Source of the DNA: Aureispira sp963837355
GTDB taxonomy: Bacteria; Bacteroidota; Bacteroidia; Chitinophagales; Saprospiraceae
Length of the DNA: 64,000 bases
Reading direction: 5' to 3'
Assembly: GCA_963837355.1 (NCBI GenBank)
Contig: CAWIMY010000007.1
Location: forward strand, 1,302,001-1,366,000
Shown here: in pieces, positions 8,641 to 17,828 of the stretch
Layout: each line of letters begins with the position of its first letter
Numbering within the stretch: position 1 is the stretch's first letter
The notes under the pieces: generated by a model
Told to the model about the DNA's origin: nothing
Seen by the model: only the letters and a program-made list of their open reading frames with translations
Database searches by the model: none
Made by a program: the position numbers and the translations under genes

Positions 8641-8648
8641 TACTTTTG
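8641..8648 (+). promoter_or_regulatory. Candidate Bacteroidota -7 box (TAnnTTTG)
   Basis: TACTTTTG sits within gtacttttgcagc, a 13-mer repeated exactly upstream of typA (22504-22516). No good TTTG -33 element is seen at the usual spacing. It probably serves the ferredoxin-iscX run downstream. Confidence 0.35.
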
Positions 8649-8830
8649 CAGCCTAGAGGCAGTAGAGAAAGAACTCGGAAAGTTTGCTAAGGACAGATAA
8701 TCAGTCACTTAGCTATTTTAGGCGGCAGGTAGGATGGTCTTAACGCTATTTGTCTTAGCGGCCTCAGGACACTTGAAATAAAAATAGGAGCGTATCTGCT
8801 GCATTACCGATCATTAGAACTAAGAAATAA

Positions 8831-9175
8831 ATGGCTATCGTAAAGTTTACGTTTGAAGATAAAACTATTCCCACTCAAGAAGTAAAAGCTATGGTAGGGG
8901 ATAATATTTTGGATTTGGCAGAGGACAACGGCATGCACATCAACAGCAACTGCGGAATGGTGTGCGCCTGTAGTACTTGCCACGTTTATGTAGAGTCAGG
9001 CGAAGATTACCTGACCGAAATTTCGGATAAAGAAGAGGATTTCATTGACCGCGCTATCCGCCCGCGTATCGAATCGCGTCTTTCTTGTCAATGCAATATT
9101 GTAGAGGACAAGGAAAATCTAGTGATTGAAGTGAGAGTACCTGATCAATCGTTTATTATCGGACACGAACACTAG
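8831..9175 (+). CDS. 2Fe-2S ferredoxin (adrenodoxin type)
   Basis: A 114-residue plant/vertebrate-fold ferredoxin. The cluster-binding loop NCGMVCACSTCHVYV supplies Cys41, Cys47 and Cys50, with the fourth ligand at Cys86 (RLSCQC). This spacing is that of the ISC-linked adrenodoxin/Fdx group, which delivers electrons for Fe-S cluster assembly. An iscX-like gene follows 71 bp later, fitting a Fe-S biogenesis role. Cytoplasmic. Confidence 0.93.
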   Translation: MAIVKFTFEDKTIPTQEVKAMVGDNILDLAEDNGMHINSNCGMVCACSTCHVYVESGEDYLTEISDKEEDFIDRAIRPRIESRLSCQCNIVEDKENLVIEVRVPDQSFIIGHEH

Positions 9176-9246
9176 AGACCATTAGGCGTATATTTTTCTA
9201 TTAATAAGCAGCTGCTTAATTGATTTCATTAGAAGAGAAGAAGAAC

Positions 9247-9486
9247 ATGAGTTTTGAATTAAATTTGCCCATCAAATGGGAAGACCACGAAGACATTGCT
9301 ATGGGCTTGTACGAAAAGTTTGGCGATGAGTTTACCGAGTCCAAAATCTACCGCATCCGTTTCACGGATTTGTTGGATTGGATATTGAGCTTGCCTAATT
9401 TTGAAGGAACGCGTGAGCAGAGTAGCGAAGGCCACTTGGAGCAAATCCAAGCAAAGTGGGTGTACGAATGGCGGGATAACCAGTAA
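9247..9486 (+). CDS. iscX: IscX-like Fe-S assembly protein
   Basis: From ATG 9247 (MSFELNLPIKWED) this is 79 residues, close to the usual IscX length of ~66. Matches to the family are the start (IKWEDHEDIAMGLYEKFGDE), the core (IRFTDLLDWILSLPNFEG) and the end (SEGHLEQIQAKWVYEW). IscX is an acidic adaptor that binds IscS and modulates iron/frataxin use. The adjacent ferredoxin supports the assignment. Confidence 0.85.
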   Translation: MSFELNLPIKWEDHEDIAMGLYEKFGDEFTESKIYRIRFTDLLDWILSLPNFEGTREQSSEGHLEQIQAKWVYEWRDNQ

Positions 9487-9525
9487 CGATTTTTATTGTT
9501 TCACTGCTTTTAAGGCTCTTATACC

Positions 9526-10065
9526 ATGTCTTTTTTAGAAGAACTGGCGCGCATTGATACTATTATTTTGGATGTCGATGGCGTTTTGACAGATAGTTTA
9601 TTACACGTATTGGAGGATGGCAAATTGCTGCGGCGAATGCATACTCGAGATGGTTATGCCCTCAAACGAGCGGTGCAGCAGGGCTATCGGGTGATTATTA
9701 TCACGGGCGGACGCTCGGAAGGAGTAGTGGCGCGTCTTCAAAACTTGGGCATCACTGAAATTTACAGCGGCATTCAAGATAAATTGAAGACGCTGGATGA
9801 TTTGATAGAAATTTATGGCTTAGAACTGGCCAATACCACCTATATGGGCGACGATTTGCCCGATTACGAGCCAATGCGCTTAGTCGCCTTGCCCGCTTGC
9901 CCCCACAATGCCGCCCCAGAGATTAAAGCCATCAGCCAGTACATTTCTCCCTACAATGGAGGAGAGGGCTGCGTACGTGATTTGCTAGAAAAAATCATGA
10001 AAGTGCAAGGACGTTGGGTGGAGACCGATGTGGTCAACTTAACCAAGGATAAACCGCCTTTTTAG
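9526..10065 (+). CDS. kdsC: 3-deoxy-D-manno-octulosonate 8-phosphate phosphatase (HAD family)
   Basis: A 179-residue C0-type HAD phosphatase without a cap domain. The nucleophile motif DVDGVLTD is at ~17-24, motif II T in IIITGG, the Lys motif at DKLKTL and motif IV at MGDDLPDYEPM. KdsC dephosphorylates Kdo-8-phosphate in lipopolysaccharide core synthesis and acts as a cytoplasmic tetramer. Length matches the family. It sits 40 bp after iscX on the same strand. Confidence 0.92.
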   Translation: MSFLEELARIDTIILDVDGVLTDSLLHVLEDGKLLRRMHTRDGYALKRAVQQGYRVIIITGGRSEGVVARLQNLGITEIYSGIQDKLKTLDDLIEIYGLELANTTYMGDDLPDYEPMRLVALPACPHNAAPEIKAISQYISPYNGGEGCVRDLLEKIMKVQGRWVETDVVNLTKDKPPF

Positions 10066-10182
10066 CCCTCCAATCTACTGGTTATACTTATACTAGTGGC
10101 TCCTCAAAACCTTTGCGCTCTACGGTTGTTAAGCATAACATTCAAAAGGAGCTTATCCACTAATAAAGACCACTTAGAGCGT

Positions 10183-11319
10183 ATGTTGAAGATTTTAGGA
10201 ATAATCCTGTTGATTTTGTTGGCGGTTATTGTGCTGGTAGTGCTAGCTTTGGTACTTTATGTTTCCTTTGCCCCTGCTTTTGGTTCCAAACCAAGCCGAA
10301 AGAAACGCAAAAGCTACCGCGATTACGATAATTATAAGCGGGGCAAATTTATGAACATCATGCCTCAATTCACGGTGTTTGAGACCGCTGAATTTGTGGA
10401 CGAATCCCTCCATCCTAAAGAAACCCGTACGCCTGATTTTGAACTGCCGATTGTTTCTTTAACAGCAACTTCTTTTGATCAAAAGATTGATGCGCCCCGC
10501 ATTACTTGGTTTGGCCATTCTACCTTGTTGGTAGAAATGGAGGGAAAAACCATCTTGATTGACCCTATGTTTGGGGAGGTCGCCTCGCCACTGTTGCGCG
10601 TAGGCAATCACCGTTTTAAGCCAGGGTTACCATTGCAACTAGAAGACCTTCCCCCTATTGATTTGGTGCTGATGACCCACGATCACTACGACCATTTGGA
10701 TTACGAGTCCATCTTGGCGATCAAAGACCGTATTCCCTTGTTTTACATTCCAATGGGTATGCACGGGCATTTGCGCCGTTGGGGAGTTGCTGCCGAAAAA
10801 ATCAAAGAATTTAATTGGTATGAGGAAACCTTGTTTGGAGACCTTCGTATCATTTTTACCCCTTCTCATCACTATTCTGGCCGTACCTTGAGCGATCGGT
10901 TTATGTCGCTTTGGGGAGGATGGATTATGCAGAGTAAGCGCCACAACATTTATTTGAGTGGAGATGGTGGCTACGGCCCTCATTTTGCACGAATCGGAGA
11001 GGAGTATGGCCCTTTTGATTTTGCGATGATGGAATGTGGGCAATACAGCCGCTACTGGCGGCAAAACCACCTCTTTCCTGAAGAAGCAGCAAAGGCAGGA
11101 CAGGATGTCAAGGCCGAAGTAATGATGCCCATTCACTGGGGAGCGTTTGCTTTGGCGATGCACCGTTGGGATGATCCTGTGAAGCGCTTTTTAGAAGCAG
11201 CGGCACACTTCGAAATTCCTGTCACCACGCCCAAAATTGGGGAGCCAATTATCCTAGACGCGACAACGCCCTTGCCAAGTAGCCATTGGTGGGAGCCGCC
11301 TACAAAAAAGCTTTCCTAA
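10183..11319 (+). CDS. Membrane-anchored metallo-beta-lactamase-fold hydrolase (NAPE-PLD/UlaG-like)
   Basis: Starting at ATG 10183 the protein is 378 aa. An N-terminal membrane anchor (LGIILLILLAVIVLVVLALV) is followed by a basic linker and an MBL domain with TWFGHSTLLVEM, IDPMF, and the metal motif THDHYDHLD. Further ligands lie in TPSHHYSGR, LSGDGGYG and MPIHWGAF. The layout matches the bacterial relatives of N-acyl-phosphatidylethanolamine phospholipase D, so a membrane lipid or related phosphodiester substrate is plausible, though not shown. Confidence 0.85.
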   Translation: MLKILGIILLILLAVIVLVVLALVLYVSFAPAFGSKPSRKKRKSYRDYDNYKRGKFMNIMPQFTVFETAEFVDESLHPKETRTPDFELPIVSLTATSFDQKIDAPRITWFGHSTLLVEMEGKTILIDPMFGEVASPLLRVGNHRFKPGLPLQLEDLPPIDLVLMTHDHYDHLDYESILAIKDRIPLFYIPMGMHGHLRRWGVAAEKIKEFNWYEETLFGDLRIIFTPSHHYSGRTLSDRFMSLWGGWIMQSKRHNIYLSGDGGYGPHFARIGEEYGPFDFAMMECGQYSRYWRQNHLFPEEAAKAGQDVKAEVMMPIHWGAFALAMHRWDDPVKRFLEAAAHFEIPVTTPKIGEPIILDATTPLPSSHWWEPPTKKLS

Positions 11320-11338
11320 GCCTCTCTATTTTATAGCC

Positions 11339-11869
11339 ATGCTAGAAACAGAACGGCTCTTACATCGCCCTTTTACCCTGCTAGACCTCGATCGCTTGAC
11401 CGAGGTGCGCGGAACTGCCGCCGTCTCCAAATACATTGGCGGCGAGGAAGCCACAACTAAAGATTGGATTAAAAAACGCCTCGACCACTATTTACAATGT
11501 TATCAAGAACTAGGGTTTGGTGTGCAAGCCCTGCTCTGGAAAGAAACAGGCGAAATTATTGGTTGGAGTGGCTTACAACCCCTTCCCGATAGCAACGAAA
11601 TACAACTTACTTACGGATTGATGGAAGCATACTGGCGGCAAGGACTCGGTTACGAAACGGGCATGGCTTGGCTAAAAGTGGGCTTCCACACCCTTGAATT
11701 AGACCGCATTGTTGCCCTTACGGCACCCCAAAACAAAGGCTCTTGGAAGCTTATGGAAAAGCTCGGGATGACCTTTGAAGGGGAACAACATGGTTATACA
11801 ATTATTTGTAAGCGTTATGCTATTTCTAATGCCGCCTTCTCCAAAAGGGGACTGTCAGGACGGAAATGA
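11339..11869 (+). CDS. GNAT acetyltransferase (RimJ/RimL type)
   Basis: A 176-residue N-acetyltransferase: the start LETERLLHRPFTLLDLDRL is characteristic of the RimJ/RimL group, with the acetyl-CoA loop around YWRQGLGYETGMAWLK and the C-terminal NKGSWKLMEKLGM motif. The substrate is unknown (protein N terminus or small amine). The last ~18 codons overlap the end of the convergent gene on the other strand by 55 bp, and the tail after KRYA is not part of the conserved fold. Confidence 0.88.
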   Translation: MLETERLLHRPFTLLDLDRLTEVRGTAAVSKYIGGEEATTKDWIKKRLDHYLQCYQELGFGVQALLWKETGEIIGWSGLQPLPDSNEIQLTYGLMEAYWRQGLGYETGMAWLKVGFHTLELDRIVALTAPQNKGSWKLMEKLGMTFEGEQHGYTIICKRYAISNAAFSKRGLSGRK

Positions 11870-13170
11870 CGGTGTGTCCAATACATGGAAGCGGCTACGA
11901 GCAAACCACCGACTAACCAATAACTGGGCAGGGTATACCAATCGTTGAACAACAAAATCAATAATAACATAAAGGGTAACCGCATCATCTCTGACGCGTA
12001 CAACCAAGGCTTCGCTTCTAGAATACCGCTCAGATTGACAATCGTATGCCACAGTAACGCCGTTCCAATCCATTTTTCTAATGTCGTCCACCCCAAATCA
12101 GGACTAATAATAAAAGCCATCAGCACAAAGCACAAGATCAAGTGGGTGAGAATGTAGTTTTTGCTTTGCGCAAAAGGGATGCTTTGGTAGCGGACTTGAT
12201 TCTCTACTGTAATTTCCTCATTGGGAACATATTCGGGTAAGCCGCGTGGTCGCCAAGTCAACGGCATAAACCAAATTTTAAATTTATCCGTCCAGTAAGG
12301 AGCAGCAACTGCTAATTCCCAGAGTTGTATATAGTAGTGAAAATTGATCTTAATAGGATTCCAAGACTGCGGCCCATTGTACATGCCATAGACTACTTTG
12401 TCTTCCTCTTCTTCAAACGTGCCAAACAAGCGATCCCAAATAATAAGCATTTCCGAGTAATTCTTGTCCAAGTACTGCAAATTCATGCCGTGGTGAACGC
12501 GGTGGTGCGAAGGCGTATTGAAAAAGAACTCAATGCCGCGCCAAAATTTGGGAATCACCTCCGTGTGGTGCCATAAACTCATAAACAAGTGCAAGCCTGT
12601 CATCATGTAAATGTCAAAGGGGGTAAATCCTAAAATCGCCAGTGGCCAAAGAAATACAAAGGACATCAAGCGCTGTGTAACACTGGCGCGCAAGCCCACT
12701 AGAATGTTCATCTCCTCCGCAGAGTGGTGCGGAGAGTGCGCCGCCCACAAAATATTCACTTCGTGTCCAAAACGGTGAAACCAGTAGAACAAAAAGTCAA
12801 TACCAATTAATAAAAAAATAGAATTGTACCAATGTTCCCAATCCAAAGGTAGACTGAATAATTGAAAGTTTTCCCAGAGCCAACCATAGGTGAAATACAC
12901 GGCGACCGCGACCAGCAAATTGGTCGTTTGATTCCCCAGTGCCGTCCCAAAATTGACCACGGATTCTTGATAGGAAATAAAGTCTTTTCGCGCCAGCGCA
13001 CAATAAATCATCTCTATTAACACCAAGGCAACAGCAATGGGCGCAATTAAACTATAGATATTTTTTTGGGCGGTGGAAAGCTCAGCGGCATTTCCAAAAT
13101 CGGTCAATAGGTAAAAACAAAGTGCTACAGAAAGCACCAGAAACCAAACTATATGTGCTGCTTTAATCAT
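11815..13170 (-). CDS. Sterol desaturase/fatty acid hydroxylase family protein, AGMO-like
   Basis: A 451-aa integral membrane di-iron oxygenase. The eight-His motifs are visible: HRFGHE (His132/136), HSPHH (145/148/149), WHH and HHRVHH (~223-228). LWAAHSPHHSAEEMN closely follows the alkylglycerol monooxygenase pattern (LWAAHQVHHSSE), and the length fits AGMO rather than short sterol desaturases. Several more transmembrane helices follow. It may cleave or hydroxylate ether lipids or hydroxylate fatty acids. Confidence 0.85.
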   Translation of the reverse strand: MIKAAHIVWFLVLSVALCFYLLTDFGNAAELSTAQKNIYSLIAPIAVALVLIEMIYCALARKDFISYQESVVNFGTALGNQTTNLLVAVAVYFTYGWLWENFQLFSLPLDWEHWYNSIFLLIGIDFLFYWFHRFGHEVNILWAAHSPHHSAEEMNILVGLRASVTQRLMSFVFLWPLAILGFTPFDIYMMTGLHLFMSLWHHTEVIPKFWRGIEFFFNTPSHHRVHHGMNLQYLDKNYSEMLIIWDRLFGTFEEEEDKVVYGMYNGPQSWNPIKINFHYYIQLWELAVAAPYWTDKFKIWFMPLTWRPRGLPEYVPNEEITVENQVRYQSIPFAQSKNYILTHLILCFVLMAFIISPDLGWTTLEKWIGTALLWHTIVNLSGILEAKPWLYASEMMRLPFMLLLILLFNDWYTLPSYWLVGGLLVAASMYWTHRHFRPDSPLLEKAALEIA

Positions 13171-13495
13171 TTTCCTAAACTATACTACGTTTGTTCTCAA
13201 AAGAATTTGCTTATCAAGATACAATTTTTGGAAAGGAAAAAAAGCCCAAGTGCGGGAATAAATAGTAGATGTTTACAAAAAAGGCTACTTTGTGAAAGGA
13301 TAGGCTGCGTTTTTGTGGAAAAAGTGCTACTAAAGTAGAACAGCTCTAGGGAGTTGACAACTTGTTCCAACAAAATGACAGCTGGAACGTATTTTTTCTC
13401 TATCTTTAATAGGATTTAAGGAACAATCGTTACTTAATAGTACGCCTTTAAATCAACCCCTCATCCTATCCCGACTATAACCAAACAGATAAGCG
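13171..13495. other. Intergenic region, divergent promoters expected
   Basis: The region separates the AGMO-like gene (minus) from the SpoIIE-type phosphatase (plus). It is AT-rich with scattered TAnTTTG-like boxes (tactttg near 13280), none with a convincing -33 partner. No RNA or repeat is recognised. Confidence 0.4.
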
Positions 13496-14806
13496 GTGGA
13501 GACCTCTCAAAATACAAAATTGAATTCCAGAGAAGAGTTACTAGAGCAAAAACTCACCCTGCAAAAATTGCAGTTTACCCGTGTGTTGGAGATCACACAA
13601 GCGATCAACGACAACATTCCTATCGACGACCTTTTTACCATGTACAAAGGCTTGTTGACTTGGGAAATGGGGGTGCAAACCTTTGCCCTGTACATTCGTC
13701 AAGAAAATTATTGGATCTGTGCAACCTCGGCAGGGGTGGAGGAGCGCTTGTTGGGAAACGACATTGAGCCTTATTTGCCCAAGGACAACCGTCGACAAAC
13801 CAGCAAATGGCCCAAAGACCCGTTGATGTCTAATTTTTCGCACGTCATTCCTGTTTTTCATAAGAATTATGCGATTGCTTATACCTTTTTGGATGCCAAT
13901 CAAATGAATTTAGAAGAAATTCAAGCAGACGGCTTCGAATTGATGAACATTATTTCGGCTATTACTAATATTATGGCTGTTGCCATTGAGAATAAACGCT
14001 TATTTAAGCGACAGCTCGATCAAGAGCGCCTCAAACGCGAAATGGAATTGGCGGTACAGGTACAAAATATGCTGATGCCGCATGAGTTGCCCAAGAATGA
14101 ACAGTATGAATTTTCAGGCATCTACCAGCCACATGAGGGCGTAGGAGGGGATTATTATGACTTTTTTGAAGTAGGAGCGGGCGAAATTGCTTTTTGTATT
14201 GCTGATATTTCAGGCAAGGGAATTGCGGCGGCGCTGCTTATGTCCAATTTTCAGGCAAACCTACAAACCTTGGTACACCGTAAGTATTTGAGCGTCAAAA
14301 AATTTACCAACCGCCTCAATTCGTTGGTTTTGCGTACCACCCAAGGAGATAAATTTATTACCTTTTTTATAGCGCGCTACCACGTGCGCAAAAAACGCCT
14401 TCGCTATCTCTGTGCGGGGCACAACCCGCCGTTTATGTATATGAACGGCAAAATGCAACGCTTGGACAAAGGCTGCACGATTCTGGGAGCGTTCCCAAAA
14501 ATTCCTTCCATTGAATTTGGCGAAATTTTCTTAGACGACGACGCACTCTTTTTGCTCTATACGGATGGCTTGACCGATTTACAGAACGATGCCGAAGAGT
14601 ATTTCTCCGATGAAAAGGTAGCCGAATTTATTGTAGCCCATAAAGAGTTGCCTGTAGCAGAGTTTAATAAGCAGTTGATGAAAACGGTGAAGGAATTTAA
14701 AGGCAAGCGGCCTTTTCCTGATGATATTTCGGTGCTAAGTGCCCGATTGTTTGTGACCAAGGCAAAAGAGAAAGAGAACTTAGAGCAACCCGAAGGCGGT
14801 TGTTAA
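13496..14806 (+). CDS. PP2C/SpoIIE-family serine phosphatase with N-terminal GAF-like sensor
   Basis: A 436-aa protein beginning at GTG 13496. Residues ~20-175 form a GAF-like sensory region, followed by a coiled-coil linker (RLFKRQLDQERLKREMELAV) and the PPM/SpoIIE domain with metal-binding GGDYYDF, ADISGKG, YTDGLTD and DDIS. RsbU-like phosphatases of this layout dephosphorylate anti-anti-sigma proteins in partner-switching stress responses. No RsbV/RsbW partner is in the window. Confidence 0.9.
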   Translation: METSQNTKLNSREELLEQKLTLQKLQFTRVLEITQAINDNIPIDDLFTMYKGLLTWEMGVQTFALYIRQENYWICATSAGVEERLLGNDIEPYLPKDNRRQTSKWPKDPLMSNFSHVIPVFHKNYAIAYTFLDANQMNLEEIQADGFELMNIISAITNIMAVAIENKRLFKRQLDQERLKREMELAVQVQNMLMPHELPKNEQYEFSGIYQPHEGVGGDYYDFFEVGAGEIAFCIADISGKGIAAALLMSNFQANLQTLVHRKYLSVKKFTNRLNSLVLRTTQGDKFITFFIARYHVRKKRLRYLCAGHNPPFMYMNGKMQRLDKGCTILGAFPKIPSIEFGEIFLDDDALFLLYTDGLTDLQNDAEEYFSDEKVAEFIVAHKELPVAEFNKQLMKTVKEFKGKRPFPDDISVLSARLFVTKAKEKENLEQPEGGC

Positions 14807-14936
14807 CAAGTTTTCTGTCAAAATAGCCGAATAAAATAGGGAAGAACTGCCGTATTGGCGCTTTTTTATGGCTGGCGCTAACTTTGCAACCGTTGGAGTA
14901 CACTCTATATTGAGTCGGTATTAATTCCTGTAGGTT

Positions 14937-15164
14937 ATGTTATTGCTTTCCGTTTTTTTGATCGCTTTGGTTACCTATTTTATTAGCAAGCCTTTCTTAG
15001 CCTTGGCTGCGACCACTGCTGCCCCCCAATCGTCTAGTTCAAAGACGGCTCAACAAGCGTTTGAGCAGTTGCACCAACAGTTTAAAGCACGGGCAACGCA
15101 CCAAGACCAGCGCCCAAAACAGGGCTTTCAAGGAGGCGAGTACATTGACTTTGAAGAACTGTAG
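14937..15164 (+). CDS. DUF4834-type small membrane protein (75 aa)
   Basis: An N-terminal transmembrane helix (LLLSVFLIALVTYFISKPFL) is followed by a polar linker and the terminal GEYIDFEEL, the hallmark of DUF4834 proteins of Bacteroidota. It lies 130 bp behind the phosphatase gene. Function unknown. Confidence 0.75.
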   Translation: MLLLSVFLIALVTYFISKPFLALAATTAAPQSSSSKTAQQAFEQLHQQFKARATHQDQRPKQGFQGGEYIDFEEL

Positions 15165-15217
15165 AGTAGGCGAGCTCCAATACAATAAATACAATAGAGG
15201 AGGGAAGAAAGTCTTTT

Positions 15218-16117
15218 TTAAGTAGCTGGCTCGTTAATCGGCATGGGCAATTCTAAAAAATCAACTAGATCAACTAACGAGTCGTAAGGGGCTTCTTCCA
15301 TCGGAATATGCCCAACTTTGGGGTAAATGGTTAGCGTTGCATGGGGCAAGCTGTCGCGAAAACGGTAAGCATGTTCTACTGGAATCCACGCATCTTCTGC
15401 TCCCCACAAGACTAGGGTAGGTTGTTTTATTTCTCGTAAGAAGTGGCTGTTGTCCTGAAAGGGAGAGGCGACAAATTGAAGCAGCGCTTCGTTATTGCCC
15501 TCGCGGGTAAATAAATCATAATAGCGCGTAACAACAGCCCCCGTTGCCTTGCTAGGATCAAAAAAGACTTGCCGCACAAACAATTCTAAAACCGACCGCC
15601 GAATGATGTACTTGAGTAGATGCGGTGCCAAACGAGATTGTGCCAACTTGAAGGGCAATGGAATCGCGTCTTCTTCTAAAAAGCCTGCCGCATCAATCAA
15701 CACCATTTTGCGCACCTGCTTTGGATAGCGATAGGCAAACTCCCACGTAATCCAGCCGCCCAATGAACTACCAACTAAATCACACTGCTCTACTCCCAAG
15801 CGGTTGAGGAATTCTCGTAGAACGCGGATATGGTTGCCCATTGTATAATCGCCCGACGAGTTGCCGCCTGTTAATCCAAAACCCATCAAATCTAAGCGAA
15901 TCACTCGGTAATGGGCGATGAGCTGTTCTGTCCAAGCATCGTACGTGTGCATAGAAGAGAAGGCACCATGTAGTAAAACAATTGTCTGTCCTTGGCCTTG
16001 GTCTTTATAATGCACCAATAGATCGTCGATGACCAAAAAACGGGAATCTTGATTGGTATACAGCGGGAGTAATTCTCTTAGAGTAGCCACGTGGTTGTTG
16101 TATCTAGCAAGCGTCAA
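15218..16117 (-). CDS. Alpha/beta hydrolase
   Basis: A 299-residue alpha/beta-hydrolase-fold protein. The oxyanion-hole HG lies in IVLLHGAFSS (~47-54), the nucleophile elbow GSSLGG has Ser118, the acid is probably in LWGAEDAWIP and the His in VGHIPMEEAP. There is no signal peptide, so it is cytoplasmic. This superfamily spans C-C hydrolases, esterases and haloperoxidases, and the sequence alone does not fix a substrate. It diverges from the exonuclease gene with an 83-bp spacer. Confidence 0.9.
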   Translation of the reverse strand: MTLARYNNHVATLRELLPLYTNQDSRFLVIDDLLVHYKDQGQGQTIVLLHGAFSSMHTYDAWTEQLIAHYRVIRLDLMGFGLTGGNSSGDYTMGNHIRVLREFLNRLGVEQCDLVGSSLGGWITWEFAYRYPKQVRKMVLIDAAGFLEEDAIPLPFKLAQSRLAPHLLKYIIRRSVLELFVRQVFFDPSKATGAVVTRYYDLFTREGNNEALLQFVASPFQDNSHFLREIKQPTLVLWGAEDAWIPVEHAYRFRDSLPHATLTIYPKVGHIPMEEAPYDSLVDLVDFLELPMPINEPAT

Positions 16118-16200
16118 AAAATCTCTTACAGTAACCCCAAAGCTTCGTATTTGTTTGTCAGATTGCGTACTTTGCGGCTCATTTTTAACTAAAAGCTATT

Positions 16201-16983
16201 ATGTCCACTGCACTCCGTTTAGTTTCTTACAATGTTAATGGCCTTCGTGCTGCCCTCAAAAAAGACTTTGTTGGTTGGGTAGCGGCCAATCAATTTGATA
16301 TTATTGGCCTACAAGAAACCAAGGCGCAACCAAGTCAAGTCGATGTCACGGCACTGACTGATTTGGGATACACCTATCAATACTGGCATTCTGCGGTCAA
16401 GAAAGGGTACAGTGGCGTAGCGATTTTTTCTAAAGTGAAACCTGATTTGGTCGTAGAGGGCATGGGAATCGAGCGCTTTGACAACGAAGGCCGTGTTATT
16501 CGGGCAGATTTTGGTGATTGGACACTACTCAATTGTTATTTTCCTTCGGGAACAATGGGCGATGTCCGCCAAACCGTCAAATACGACTTTTTGGACGAGA
16601 TGACTACCTATGTACAGACCTTGCGCCAAGAGCGCCCCAATCTAATCGTTCAAGGCGATTACAACATTGCCCACAACGAAATTGACTTGCATAGTCCCAG
16701 CACCAACCACAAAAGTTCTGGCTTTTTACCCGAAGAACGCGCTTGGATGAGCGACTGGTTTAGCGAAGATAACTTTGTAGATGCTTTTCGGTCTAAGCAT
16801 CCAGAAACGCAGAAATTTAGTTGGTGGAGTTATCGCGCAACATCGCGTGCCCGCAACAAAGGTTGGCGCTTGGATTACCACGCCGTAAGTGCGCCTATGA
16901 GCAAGCGTATCCTTGGAGCCGAGTTGTTGAACGATGCCGTGCATTCCGATCATTGTCCTTGTTGGTTAGAGATAGAAGGGTAA
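16201..16983 (+). CDS. xth: Exodeoxyribonuclease III / AP endonuclease
   Basis: A 260-aa EEP-superfamily nuclease. Visible motifs are LVSYNVNGLRAALKK at the N terminus, IIGLQETKA (catalytic Glu), GYSGVAIFSK, QGDYNIAHNEIDLH, RLDYHAVS and the terminal SDHCPCWLE catalytic His. It incises abasic sites and degrades 3' ends in base excision repair. Length is standard. Confidence 0.95.
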   Translation: MSTALRLVSYNVNGLRAALKKDFVGWVAANQFDIIGLQETKAQPSQVDVTALTDLGYTYQYWHSAVKKGYSGVAIFSKVKPDLVVEGMGIERFDNEGRVIRADFGDWTLLNCYFPSGTMGDVRQTVKYDFLDEMTTYVQTLRQERPNLIVQGDYNIAHNEIDLHSPSTNHKSSGFLPEERAWMSDWFSEDNFVDAFRSKHPETQKFSWWSYRATSRARNKGWRLDYHAVSAPMSKRILGAELLNDAVHSDHCPCWLEIEG

Positions 16984-17035
16984 AGATTCGGTTATTCGTA
17001 TAGAATTTAGTTATTTTGCTATAAAAACAACTACT

Positions 17036-17770
17036 ATGCGGAACTTCCTACTATTATTAAGCCTTTTAATAGGTTTAAGTGCCTGCCGTTCTACGGCCAA
17101 CCTACGTTCTACGCCCCCTACTACCGAGGCGCTCTACCAACAATCTATCGAGGAGGCGATGTATGCTACGACGGATAAGGTCTATGACCAATTGGTAGCT
17201 ATCAACGAAAACAACGATGAACTAGTTTGGAAGACCATCAAAGGAGAAAAATACTTGTTGGTGGTTACGTGGAAGCAAACGGTTTCTTATTATAAAAATG
17301 ATCCCATCACTGGTTTTTACGATACAGGAAAGTATCCGATTTGGATTACTACCGCGCCCGAACTCCTACAACGCATGAAAAAGGAAGCCGCTACCGATCC
17401 CAATCGTCGTTTATTGGAATTGTTAGGCTTGCCGCCCAATGCCACCTATTCCTATTTTGTGGAGTTTTGGGTCAAACCCAGCGATTTATTTCGCCCTTGC
17501 CCCGATGCAGAAATCACGGATGCTACTTGTACGGTCTGCTTTCCTGATGGCACCGCGCAGCCACATATCGATTGGATGAATGCGAGTAGAATTAGCCGTT
17601 ACTACGCTTGTGGCTTGTACAACCAATATCCCTGGACACAGTTGGGCTATACCTATGATTGGAATCCCAATAACCTAAGTCATGTAGGTTTAAGTGAGTT
17701 TGTTATTCGTAAAAATAGCCAACTTGTGGTGGAGAAAATCTATACTACACAGGAATATTTAGCGAAGTAG
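17036..17770 (+). CDS. Putative lipoprotein (244 aa)
   Basis: The N terminus MRNFLLLLSLLIGLSACRST is a clear lipoprotein signal with lipobox LSAC, Cys17. The mature protein is soluble, with a Cys-containing region (FRPCPDAEITDATCTVCF) and many aromatics. I recognise no family. It follows the exonuclease gene by 52 bp on the same strand but the two share no obvious function. Confidence 0.8.
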   Translation: MRNFLLLLSLLIGLSACRSTANLRSTPPTTEALYQQSIEEAMYATTDKVYDQLVAINENNDELVWKTIKGEKYLLVVTWKQTVSYYKNDPITGFYDTGKYPIWITTAPELLQRMKKEAATDPNRRLLELLGLPPNATYSYFVEFWVKPSDLFRPCPDAEITDATCTVCFPDGTAQPHIDWMNASRISRYYACGLYNQYPWTQLGYTYDWNPNNLSHVGLSEFVIRKNSQLVVEKIYTTQEYLAK

Positions 17771-17828
17771 TGCGGTAGAGGTGTCTTGGAATAGAGCGAT
17801 TGACGCTTTTTATCTTCCTGCAACTGCC

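Noticed and set aside
13153..13338. 61-codon plus-strand frame between the hydroxylase and phosphatase genes
   Set aside because: It starts inside the opposite gene, is Cys/Lys-biased from AT-rich DNA and lacks recognisable structure.
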